NCBI GenBank assembly: GCA_018829445.1
Contig: JAHJTV010000078.1
Coordinates: forward strand, 55,216 to 119,215
Origin: a bacterium
GTDB lineage: Bacteria > SAR324 > XYD2-FULL-50-16
DNA: 64,000 nt
Reading direction: 5' to 3'
The notes below the pieces were generated by a model that was given only the letters and a program-made list of their open reading frames with translations, had not been told where the DNA came from and did no database searches. Within the stretch, counting starts at the first letter, position 1, and every line of letters begins with the position of its first letter. Positions 46,154 to 54,232 of the stretch are shown here, one piece after another. The position numbers and the translations under genes were made by a program.

Positions 46154-46564
46154 ATGAAAATGTTACCAAAAATTCTCTTCGCCCTCCTGATGATTTTATG
46201 CCTGGATTCAAGATCGGTGAGATCAACCGATAAAATGAAATCCCCCTTCACATATCAATCAACAAAATCGGTAAGACTTCAGTATGAGACTTCAGTCACC
46301 AAAATGATATTAAAGGGATTGATTCGGCTCTATTCGGGAACGATCAGTCCTGCTGATGGACCCAGGAGTCCTAGTTATCCGACAGGTTCGGCCTATGGAG
46401 TGGAGGCCATCGAAATCCATGGCTTTTTCCCGGGGATTGTTTTGATTGCGGATAGACTTATTCATGAATCTGATGTCCATCCCGGAGTTTCGATTTTGAA
46501 GTATGACAGGTTACGCTATTATGATCCTTTATGGCACAACACTTACTGGTGGGATCAAGAATAG
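46154..46564 (+). CDS. YidD-like protein lacking the usual cysteines
   Basis: The 136-residue product has a signal-like hydrophobic N-terminus (about 5-20) and a YidD-type core: IRLYSGTISPADGPRSPSYPTGSAYGVEAIEIHG aligns with the family's ISP...GPRCRFYPTCSxYAxEAIxxHG. Both conserved cysteines are replaced (Ser and Gly). YidD helps YidC insert membrane proteins. This copy is longer at the N-terminus and cysteine-free, so the role may have shifted. It follows ftsB closely. Confidence 0.6.
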   Translation: MKMLPKILFALLMILCLDSRSVRSTDKMKSPFTYQSTKSVRLQYETSVTKMILKGLIRLYSGTISPADGPRSPSYPTGSAYGVEAIEIHGFFPGIVLIADRLIHESDVHPGVSILKYDRLRYYDPLWHNTYWWDQE

Positions 46565-46592
46565 GAGCGATCAGGTTGTTTATATAGACTAG

Positions 46593-47120
46593 CTACTGTT
46601 TTCTTTGGAGTTTAAGCTGCTTCTTATAGATACTCCTGATTTCCATCAGGTCAGCATCGTAAATCCCGCTTTTAAAATCGGGAAATCCCCACATAAATGA
46701 TTTATATGCCCCCGATTCATAGTAAAGGATCATGTCAGCCCATACGTCATCTGACAAGTATATTTTATTGCTCCGACCTTTAAAGGACGCCAGAACGACC
46801 TTAAACATATCCATGTATCCGATATCTATGTTCACCCTCCTGTTACTATCGATGCTGAACTGATCTTCAAGGTCTCTTGATTGATGTTTGACTTCAGCCA
46901 AACACCCCGGATGAACCAACTGCTCAAATGAAATCATCCCTCGAACCAGACCCTTTCCCATTTCCATTTCGTAATAATCAGTTTCTACAAAAGGAAAAAA
47001 ATTTCCCTGATAGTCAACAGCAGAGTAAGTGTCCTTTAACAGGGGAAGCAATTGTTCATACTCTTTTTCGCTACGATAGAGTATTGCCGCAATCAGCTTG
47101 ACGCTTGTATTTTCGTTCAT
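46593..47120 (-). CDS. DUF4416 family protein
   Basis: With the start at 47120 the protein has 175 residues, the usual size of DUF4416 (KLIAAILYRSEKEYEQ, FPFVETDYYEMEMGKGLVRG, and VNIDIGYMDMFKVVLAS). The function of the family is unknown. The frame is open upstream to 47231, overlapping the glycosyltransferase gene, but the added residues do not look conserved. It is the third gene after thrS and GT2. Confidence 0.72.
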   Translation of the reverse strand: MNENTSVKLIAAILYRSEKEYEQLLPLLKDTYSAVDYQGNFFPFVETDYYEMEMGKGLVRGMISFEQLVHPGCLAEVKHQSRDLEDQFSIDSNRRVNIDIGYMDMFKVVLASFKGRSNKIYLSDDVWADMILYYESGAYKSFMWGFPDFKSGIYDADLMEIRSIYKKQLKLQRKQ

Positions 47121-47190
47121 TTCTAGACCCACATCAGTTTTTGCCGGCCTGTTGCTACAAAACCGGATCTGCCCTTCCTGGAATTTTAAT

Positions 47191-48225
47191 TTAAATAAAG
47201 CGGAGAAAATCGATCCCTGGTTTGTAACCAAATCCCAAAAATAATTTTTCCACTTCTACCCTGCTCTGTTCAACACCAATACATGACAGGAATAACGGGT
47301 TACTGATTCTACTAAAAAATCCTGCCGCATTTCCAAGATTCAGAGAATGAGACGGGAGACCAAAAATTTTTTGTTCGTTACCTGCCCCGGAGTTGTCAAT
47401 AATACCATCTACACATATATTTTCATGTTTCAGTGCGGTCATTACCATTTTCCCGGATGATCCTGATCCAACCAGATAAAGCTCTCTGTTTTTCCACAGA
47501 TCCTGCCTTTTTTTAAAATAGTGGGCTTTGGCATGGAACATTGCCTTGCGTTTGCATCTTTCGTCGGTTCTGGCCAATCGCAGGGGATGATCACCTTTTT
47601 CAACCAGGTTCCTTGGAAGTTTTGCAAAAGTTGCATCAAGTTGATATGCCCGAAACAAAAAATCATAATCTTCCGGCCAGGGATTATCCTGGTATCCCTT
47701 TAAAGATTGATAAAACCGCTTGCTGATAAAAAAAGTCGGATGCATGATGGGAGATTCTGCAAAGATATTGGCTTTTATCTCCCGATCTGACAGGAGGGAA
47801 TTACTCCAGTCTTGATATCTTAACTGTCCCGGAGTTAACTCCCCATTATGTCTAAACAGCTTGATCCGGCAGCCCAAAACATCAACATTGGAATGTGTCA
47901 GCATGTGCTGCAACTGAAGATCCAGACGTTGTGGATGCATACGATCATCGGCATCAATTCTGGCAATCCACCTGCTACTGCACTGCTCAAGACCGAAATT
48001 TAAGGCTGCAACGATTCCCCGATTTTCAGGGAATCGGTATAGCTTGAAGCGATGATCACTAGCTGCCATGTTCGCAAGGATCTTCGGACTGGTGTCGGTT
48101 GATCCATCATCTACTACAATCACTTCAAATGACTGATAACTTTGTTCCCTGATACTGATCAGACATTTTTCAAGGAATTGTTCAGCATTATAAACCGGCA
48201 GCAGCACAGATATTAAGTCATTCAC
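47191..48225 (-). CDS. Glycosyltransferase family 2 with C-terminal Rossmann-like domain
   Basis: The N-terminal two thirds are a GT-A family 2 transferase: ISVLLPVYNAEQFLEKCL, VIVVDDGSTD, and RIDADDRMHPQRL with the DxD-type metal site. From about residue 245 a second domain starts ELYLVGSGSSGKMVMTAL, with a GxGxxG loop and VDGIIDNS, like the nucleotide-binding part of PglD-type proteins. It likely adds a sugar to an envelope glycan. The GTG at 48225 (AAGG nine bases upstream, directly after the thrS stop) is preferred; an ATG at 48267 lies within thrS. Confidence 0.8.
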   Translation of the reverse strand: MNDLISVLLPVYNAEQFLEKCLISIREQSYQSFEVIVVDDGSTDTSPKILANMAASDHRFKLYRFPENRGIVAALNFGLEQCSSRWIARIDADDRMHPQRLDLQLQHMLTHSNVDVLGCRIKLFRHNGELTPGQLRYQDWSNSLLSDREIKANIFAESPIMHPTFFISKRFYQSLKGYQDNPWPEDYDFLFRAYQLDATFAKLPRNLVEKGDHPLRLARTDERCKRKAMFHAKAHYFKKRQDLWKNRELYLVGSGSSGKMVMTALKHENICVDGIIDNSGAGNEQKIFGLPSHSLNLGNAAGFFSRISNPLFLSCIGVEQSRVEVEKLFLGFGYKPGIDFLRFI

Positions 48226-48226
48226 A

Positions 48227-50131
48227 TCAGATTGCCTTGCTACGAGGTGAACGGGATTTGTATTCATCCAGCAGAGCAGAGATCACCTCTTCGACCGGTT
48301 TGGCACCCAAAACCTTATTGGCAGCCCTGACCGTAACCGTTTCAGATTCCACCTCTTTATCCCCGACAACCAGAATATAGTTAACCTGGTCAAGCTGAGC
48401 CTGTCTTACTTTTTTGTTAACCGACTCCGAGGTAAGATCGGTTTCAACCCTCAATCCGGCTTCCTTAAAAAGACCATAAACTTTGTTGGCATAGTCGTTG
48501 TGGCTATCGGAAATTGCCAGGATTCGAACCTGAATCGGGGACAACCACATGGGGAATTTGCCTGCAAAATGTTCCACCAGGATTCCGAAAAAACGTTCAA
48601 CAGAACCGTAAATGACACGATGAATCATGATCGGCCGCTGCTTGCTCCCGTCTTCGGCGATATAATTCAAATCGAATCGTTCGGGCATCATCATATCCAG
48701 TTGAACCGTTCCACATTGCCAACTACGGCCAATGGCATCCTTAATATGAATGTCGATCTTCGGTCCATAAAAAGCGCCATCTCCCTCGTTCAAGATATAG
48801 TCATAACCGCCCGATTCCAAAGCATTAACCAATCCATTTGTCGCCGCCTCCCATTGTTCGTCCGTACCAATTGATTTTTCCGGCCGGGTTGACAGTTCCA
48901 GGTGAAATTCCAAACCAAACATGGAATATATCCTTTGTGCCAGGGCTAAAACCCCTTGAATCTCACTTTGCACATTCTCCGGTAACATAAAGATATGGGC
49001 ATCATCCTGATGGAAACACCTGACCCGGAACAATCCGGACAGGGCACCACTCAATTCATGTCGATGAACCAAACCGATCTCCGCCACCCGCATGGGAAAC
49101 TGGCGATAGGAATACTGATCTTCCTTGTAGTAGAGCATACCGCCGGGGCAGTTCATGGGTTTTATGGCAAAAGCTCGATCATCGATCTCAGTAATATAGA
49201 TATTTTCTCTGTAGTTGTCCCAATGACCTGAGTTTTCCCACAACTCCTGAGTTAACATGATTGGGGTTTTAATTTTTACGTAACCTTCCTCTTGATGGCA
49301 TTCTTCCCAGAATTTCATCAACTCTTCCCAAATAGTCATCCCCTTGGGATGAAAAAAAGGCATTCCGGGAGCTTCCTGGTGAAATGAGAAGAGACTGAGC
49401 TGCTTGCCCAGGGTTCTGTGATCCCGCCTTTTCGCTTCTTCGAGGAAATTAAGGTATTTTGACAGCAGCTTCTTGTCGGGATATGAAACCGCATAAATTC
49501 TCGTCAACTGTTCATTATCCGACTTAGCTCTCCAATAAGCCCCCGAGGTCTTCATAATTTTAAATGCCTGAATCAAACCCATATGCGGAATATGAGGCCC
49601 CCGGCAAAGATCGATAAAATCCTCCTGCTGATAGGCACTTAACCCCTCCTCCAATTGTTCAATCATCTCTTTTTTAAACGGGTTGTCACCAAATACTTGC
49701 AGGGCCTGCTCTTTGGAGGAGTAATCAACCCGCTGGGGTTGAATCCGGCGGCCAATAATTTTTTTCATTTCCTCTTCAATTTGAGGAAAATCTGTTTCAG
49801 AGATGCTCAGGTTGGCAAAATCATAGTAAAACCCCTCTTCAATGGAAGGGCCGATGGTTGGTTTTGCACCCGGGTAAAGGGTAGTAACGGCTTGAGCCAG
49901 TACATGGGCGGAAGAATGCCAGAAAATGTCTTTTCCTTCCCGATCCTCAAAGGTGAGAATTTGAACTTCATCACCAGTCTTCAGTTCTGTGGTCAAATCT
50001 TTCTTCTCGCCGTTGATTATAGCCGCAAGAGCGCTTCCATTAAGTTCTTTTTTAATTTTTCGAGAAAGATCCAGAGCACTGCTTCCGCTCGGCAACTCCT
50101 GTTTATTTCCATCCGGCAAACTTATTTCCAT
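48227..50131 (-). CDS. thrS: Threonyl-tRNA synthetase
   Basis: The 634-residue class II synthetase has the normal order: TGS domain (about 1-60), editing domain with HSSAHVLAQAV and the DLCRGPHIPHMG block, catalytic core with MNCPGGMLYY and the class II motifs (VRCFHQDDAHIF, PIMIHRVIYGSVERF), and an anticodon-binding domain (about 530-634). It charges tRNA-Thr. A GGAG site lies before the ATG, and a TATAAT-like hexamer on the minus strand at 50176-50181 may be its -10. Confidence 0.97.
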   Translation of the reverse strand: MEISLPDGNKQELPSGSSALDLSRKIKKELNGSALAAIINGEKKDLTTELKTGDEVQILTFEDREGKDIFWHSSAHVLAQAVTTLYPGAKPTIGPSIEEGFYYDFANLSISETDFPQIEEEMKKIIGRRIQPQRVDYSSKEQALQVFGDNPFKKEMIEQLEEGLSAYQQEDFIDLCRGPHIPHMGLIQAFKIMKTSGAYWRAKSDNEQLTRIYAVSYPDKKLLSKYLNFLEEAKRRDHRTLGKQLSLFSFHQEAPGMPFFHPKGMTIWEELMKFWEECHQEEGYVKIKTPIMLTQELWENSGHWDNYRENIYITEIDDRAFAIKPMNCPGGMLYYKEDQYSYRQFPMRVAEIGLVHRHELSGALSGLFRVRCFHQDDAHIFMLPENVQSEIQGVLALAQRIYSMFGLEFHLELSTRPEKSIGTDEQWEAATNGLVNALESGGYDYILNEGDGAFYGPKIDIHIKDAIGRSWQCGTVQLDMMMPERFDLNYIAEDGSKQRPIMIHRVIYGSVERFFGILVEHFAGKFPMWLSPIQVRILAISDSHNDYANKVYGLFKEAGLRVETDLTSESVNKKVRQAQLDQVNYILVVGDKEVESETVTVRAANKVLGAKPVEEVISALLDEYKSRSPRSKAI

Positions 50132-50676
50132 TACTGACTCCGTTTATTCTTACCTGAATTAAAGCATTCTTAAAAATTATAATCTCTTTTACGCCTTTTT
50201 TAGAAAGGATGCGAAAACTGGATTAACCCACCAAACAACCGCCTGATTCTTAGGTTCTGCTGTTTAACCTGATATCATAATACTGTATTGAAATAATAAC
50301 TATAACAATCAGTAAATAAGAAGATTTCGTCCCCAATACTGATGACAGGAAATCGAAGCTGTTAGTGCGCAGAAATCAAAAAGCAAACTTATTTTCCCTG
50401 AATCAATCTGAAAAGAAAACCATTAAGTCCCTGGATAATTGACAAATCGCCTCATTCAGGAATGGAATTGTTAGCAGAATACAATTTCCCAGATAAAATC
50501 AATGAATCAAATTTGACATTTGACATGCAAAAATGTAGCATTTATATAGCAATAAACCAATAAATTTATAATTATTACAACAACATCACCACTCTCTTGA
50601 TATTTTCCCTGTTCTTATTATTATCGAGGTTGTTAGACTCAAAAATCTTAATTAAATAACCAAATCAATCGGGAAA
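50132..50676. other. Intergenic region between divergent thrS and hypothetical gene
   Basis: These 545 AT-rich bases contain a plus-strand promoter candidate at 50520-50548. I see no T-box or other leader RNA for thrS. Confidence 0.4.
50520..50548 (+). promoter_or_regulatory. Putative promoter of the 50677 gene
   Basis: TTGACA (50520-50525) with TATATA (50543-50548), 17-base spacer. A second TTGACA overlaps just upstream (50513-50518). Confidence 0.45.
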
Positions 50677-51099
50677 ATGAGTCTCTTTAGTTTTTACGAA
50701 ATCAAATCGCAAAAATCACTGGAGTTCGAAAAAGGATTACGGAAGACAAGTTTGGTTTGCCTTGACCATCCCGATATCCTGCTGTTTCTATGGTTAAATG
50801 AAGATTCTGAACTGAAGCAGGTTCAGTTTTTATTTGACGAAAACCTGATTGAATGGGCAGATGGCAAGAAAGGTCTGACAGCCGCTGAAACCAACCGGAA
50901 AACAAACGATTTTCCTCAGAAAACCGGGCTGCAAAAAGGAGCCAGAACCATTCATGATTCTCAAGACCGGACCATTATCAAACGAGGGTTGCAGATCATC
51001 AACGCTTCTAAATTTCCCGATTCCTATGATCAGATGATTCGTCACAACCTGCTATTCCCTTTCATAAAGAACAAAAGTGCCACTCTCCCGGTAAGTTGA
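50677..51099 (+). CDS. Hypothetical protein
   Basis: A 140-residue soluble-looking protein without signal peptide, membrane helix or known motif. The first 70 residues are of mixed character (SLVCLDHPDILLFLWLNED, VQFLFDENLIEW), and the rest is basic. GGGAAA lies before the ATG and a fair promoter further up. It is convergent with the ccm operon. I do not recognise it. Confidence 0.5.
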   Translation: MSLFSFYEIKSQKSLEFEKGLRKTSLVCLDHPDILLFLWLNEDSELKQVQFLFDENLIEWADGKKGLTAAETNRKTNDFPQKTGLQKGARTIHDSQDRTIIKRGLQIINASKFPDSYDQMIRHNLLFPFIKNKSATLPVS

Positions 51100-51111
51100 C
51101 TATCAACATTA

Positions 51112-51786
51112 TTAGTTTAATTCCCCTTCTGCAGATATTTTTTTAAAAAATAGCCGGTTTTTCTGCTCCAATTCAATTCTTGAGATCAGCAAAAAAGCAT
51201 AAAGGATAGAGAACACGGATACACAGATTATAAGAGTAGTCAGAATCTGGTCATTAATCACTTCCGGTTTTTCGGAAAAAACAGTTGAAGGTTGATGCAA
51301 TGTCCGCCACCAAACAACGGACATGTGCACCAGAATAATGTCCAGAAAACCAATAATTGCTATTACTGCGGATATCCTGGCTTGTTTCTCCCCGTATTCT
51401 GAGAACCGCCTTAATAACAGGTACCCCATTATAATCAGAAAGAGAATTAAGGTGGTTGTCAAACGGGCATCCCAGGTCCAAAAGGTATTCCAGGTTGGTT
51501 TTGCCCAGATTGATCCTGTTATCAAAGCTAATCCACAAAATATGGCTCCTATCTCGATTGAGCAGGAAGCTACCACATCAAATTGTTCAATTCGTTTCCA
51601 TAGATATAAAATTGAAAAAATAAATGCGACAGCAACCGCAAGATAACCGGTCCAGGCTGACGGGACATGGACGTACATGATCTTCTGCACGAGCCCCATC
51701 GAAGATTCAATGGGAGACCATAAAAAAACCATCAAAAACATAACAATAAAACCAACAATTGTGGTTAACCCGAGTATCCTTTTCAT
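51112..51786 (-). CDS. ccmC: Cytochrome c maturation protein CcmC (haem lyase/exporter subunit)
   Basis: The 224-residue protein has six membrane helices, the conserved external His regions YVHVPSAWTGY and LVHMSVVWWRTLHQP, and a tryptophan-rich WWD-type segment (WNTFWTWDARLT). CcmC binds haem and hands it to CcmE in system I cytochrome c maturation. It follows ccmB and ccmA on the same strand. ccmE, F, G and H are not in the window. Confidence 0.92.
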   Translation of the reverse strand: MKRILGLTTIVGFIVMFLMVFLWSPIESSMGLVQKIMYVHVPSAWTGYLAVAVAFIFSILYLWKRIEQFDVVASCSIEIGAIFCGLALITGSIWAKPTWNTFWTWDARLTTTLILFLIIMGYLLLRRFSEYGEKQARISAVIAIIGFLDIILVHMSVVWWRTLHQPSTVFSEKPEVINDQILTTLIICVSVFSILYAFLLISRIELEQKNRLFFKKISAEGELN

Positions 51787-51840
51787 AAAACCTGTACTTA
51801 AACTCTTCTTTATGTTTAAAAAATAATACCTGCTGTAAAA

Positions 51841-52566
51841 TTATACTTCCATGACAAATTCGAAAGTCAGATAGGAAATTATCAAAAAAATCAGATCAAA
51901 TCCGGCCAATAATCTAAACCAATCCACTACTGGAGACAGACCCTCGCCAGCCAGAATTGATTGTGAGATTTTTACGCAAGCCAACAGCAATGGTACCAGC
52001 AGCGGAAACAGAAGGATGGGTAACAGGATCTCTTTAAAACGAATGTCTGAAGTCATCCCCGCCAAAAGGGTACCCAGGGATGAAAATCCGATTGAAGCCA
52101 TAAAGCTGATAAAAATAAAAATGGCCACATGGTCGAAAACGACCCCATTGAACAGAACCCCAAATATAGGAATAACAATCAGTTGCACTACGATGATCAT
52201 GGCCATATTCGCCAGCATTTTCCCCAAAAAGATAGAGCCACGACTGATGGGAGAAATCAACAATGCATCCAGGCAACTGTTTTCTCTTTCCAGGCTAAAG
52301 GATTTGCCCAGACTTAAAATTCCGCTCAACAGGAAGGATATCCAAAAGACACCGCACAAGATCCCAATATTTTTTGTTTGTTCCGGAGACAGGGCAAAAG
52401 TAAAAACCAACAGGATAACCAATGAGAAAAACAACATGGAAAAAAAATTCTCAACTCTTCGGTAATCCAGTTTAAGGTCTTTTAGAAAAATCGTCCAAGC
52501 GTTAGATATCATTCTTTGCAATAAAAACTGGCGATTGGTTAATTCAATTGATGCCATCTGAGACAT
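51841..52566 (-). CDS. ccmB: Cytochrome c maturation protein CcmB
   Basis: A 241-residue membrane protein with about six helices and CcmB features (FFSLVILLVFTFALSPE, GVFWISFLLSGILSLGKSF, ERENSCLDALLISPISRGSIFLGK). It is the permease of the CcmAB transporter, which drives release of haem-loaded CcmE. The start used overlaps the ccmA end by 23 bases, and internal Met codons a few residues in are alternatives. Confidence 0.9.
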   Translation of the reverse strand: MSQMASIELTNRQFLLQRMISNAWTIFLKDLKLDYRRVENFFSMLFFSLVILLVFTFALSPEQTKNIGILCGVFWISFLLSGILSLGKSFSLERENSCLDALLISPISRGSIFLGKMLANMAMIIVVQLIVIPIFGVLFNGVVFDHVAIFIFISFMASIGFSSLGTLLAGMTSDIRFKEILLPILLFPLLVPLLLACVKISQSILAGEGLSPVVDWFRLLAGFDLIFLIISYLTFEFVMEV

Positions 52567-53272
52567 GAAATTTCCCAGGTAGATCAGTTTGGTTTAATTC
52601 AGATTTAGGAACCAAACGTGAGATTTCTCCATTAATCAAATAGGCTGCCCGATCAATATAATCAAAGCAGGCATCCACCTGGTGACTAATAAGAAGAATG
52701 GCCCCTCCATTTTGTTTGATTTGCGCAATATACTCGTTTAAAAGCGCAATTGAATCAAAATCCAATCCCGAATACGGTTCATCCAAAAAAAGGATCTTTG
52801 GTCCGGACAGCATCAATCGTGCAATATTCAAGCGTTTGCACATACCGCTACTAAAGGTTTTTACCGGCATATCGGTTGCTTTTTGCAGACCGGTATCTTT
52901 TAATGCCTTTTGAATCTCCTTGTCCAGGTTTTCGATTGATCTCAATTTACCAAAAAACCTGAGATTTTCTCTTGCTGTTAAATCTCCATAAAAAAGAATG
53001 TCATGGGTAATCACTCCAATGGCTTTTCGATAGATTTCGGCTTGATTCTGAATGTTTTCTCCTCGAAAATTTACGTTTCCTTCGGTTGGACGCATCAGCC
53101 CCGTTAGAATTTTAACAAGGGTTGATTTACCAGCCCCGTTTTTACCAACAAGCAAGGTTACTTGATTTTCGCTAAACTCCAGATTTATGCCTTTTAGTAC
53201 TTGTTTATAACCAAAAAACTTATGGATGTTTCTGATAGAGAAGAGCGGCCGGTTTAATTGATTACTATTCAT
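52544..53272 (-). CDS. ccmA: Cytochrome c maturation ATP-binding protein CcmA
   Basis: An ABC ATPase of 242 residues from the ATG at 53272, with Walker A GKNGAGKST, signature TFSSGMCKRLNIAR, Walker B ILFLDEP and switch His in LLISHQ. Linked to ccmB and ccmC, it supplies ATP hydrolysis in haem transfer to CcmE. A GTG at 53293 in the same frame would add seven residues; neither start has a strong ribosome site. Confidence 0.9.
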   Translation of the reverse strand: MNSNQLNRPLFSIRNIHKFFGYKQVLKGINLEFSENQVTLLVGKNGAGKSTLVKILTGLMRPTEGNVNFRGENIQNQAEIYRKAIGVITHDILFYGDLTARENLRFFGKLRSIENLDKEIQKALKDTGLQKATDMPVKTFSSGMCKRLNIARLMLSGPKILFLDEPYSGLDFDSIALLNEYIAQIKQNGGAILLISHQVDACFDYIDRAAYLINGEISRLVPKSELNQTDLPGKFHVSDGIN

Positions 53273-53299
53273 TTTGATCGAGCTCTTTTTCACACTGGT

Positions 53300-53740
53300 T
53301 CATACTTCATCCGGAAAATACTTCTCCAATAGTTTTTCCTTGATCCCTGGAAAAATCTCACGATATTCTTCCACTTGCGCTACAAATTCAGAATAGTCAA
53401 AATCTTCCAAACCCCTGACTATTCTTAAGTGAATTCTGTCTTTAACCAAACACAACTTGGAGGTTTTTGCCCTGTGAGCGTTCAAACTCAGCAGATCTTC
53501 AAACAGCATATTCTTTTGTTCGGGGAGATGATCAAAAAGAATGGCATCAAATACGATGAGCAACGATGTAATAATGATATTGAATGAATAAGAAGCTTCC
53601 CTCACAGCCCAGATATTGTGCCTAACCCTAACTACCTCCTCCCCGGATGCCTTATAAAACTTATTAACATATTCATCTATCAGGTAAGCGAGATTTTGAT
53701 CCGGTGGGTCAGCTTCAATTTTGTTGTCTACATCAGCCAT
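53300..53740 (-). CDS. Hypothetical protein at head of ccm operon
   Basis: A 146-residue soluble alpha/beta protein (AYLIDEYVNKFY, VWAVREASYSFNIIITSLL-like beta region, KLCLVKDRIHLRIVRGLEDFDYSEF). The size and pattern recall YbjN or type III chaperone-like folds, but I cannot assign it. It sits 27 bases upstream of ccmA (from its ATG) on the same strand, so it is probably co-transcribed with the ccm genes. Confidence 0.6.
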   Translation of the reverse strand: MADVDNKIEADPPDQNLAYLIDEYVNKFYKASGEEVVRVRHNIWAVREASYSFNIIITSLLIVFDAILFDHLPEQKNMLFEDLLSLNAHRAKTSKLCLVKDRIHLRIVRGLEDFDYSEFVAQVEEYREIFPGIKEKLLEKYFPDEV

Positions 53741-54232
53741 GGCTATCAGAAAATATTGTTTTTGGTTTCAGATTGTTTTAACCGGAATACAGATCGATTT
53801 TCCAACTATTCCCAACAGTTTAATCATCCAATGTTAATTTGTCATTAGATTACAGGCAAAGATCAGGGCCTGTTGACTGGGATGTTTGAAGATGAAACCG
53901 GCAAAAAAACATAACTACCTGTGTTGACACACACATGTTATGAGCATTTTCTATAAATTCAAATGATTAATCATAATTAAAGGTTGCCAATCAACAGAGT
54001 CTCATGTTATTTTATCGACTCTGTCACATGATTTGCGCACTCATGACCAATCACCGCCGGTATAACCACCATTGTTCAACCGAAAATGGCTTGACAGGCT
54101 AAGGGTTACAACATTATAGTGGCACTAAAAATCTACGCTGTTAAATTTAACACACATATGAAATCATCAAATCTGTTCCTGTCAAGTAAACAAGAAACAG
54201 GTCTTGAATTTATTTAACATGACGAGGTAGTT
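53741..54232. other. Intergenic region before cfpA-like gene
   Basis: 492 bases between divergent genes. It holds the promoter at 54091-54120 and a small ATGATTAATCAT palindrome near 53964. No gene is seen. Confidence 0.45.
54091..54120 (+). promoter_or_regulatory. Putative sigma70 promoter of the cfpA-like gene
   Basis: TTGACA (54091-54096), 18-base spacer, TATAGT (54115-54120). It predicts a leader of about 106 bases before the ATG at 54233. Confidence 0.6.

Noticed and set aside
50132..50676. T-box leader for thrS
   Set aside because: No T-box core sequence or anti-terminator pairing was found upstream of thrS on the minus strand.
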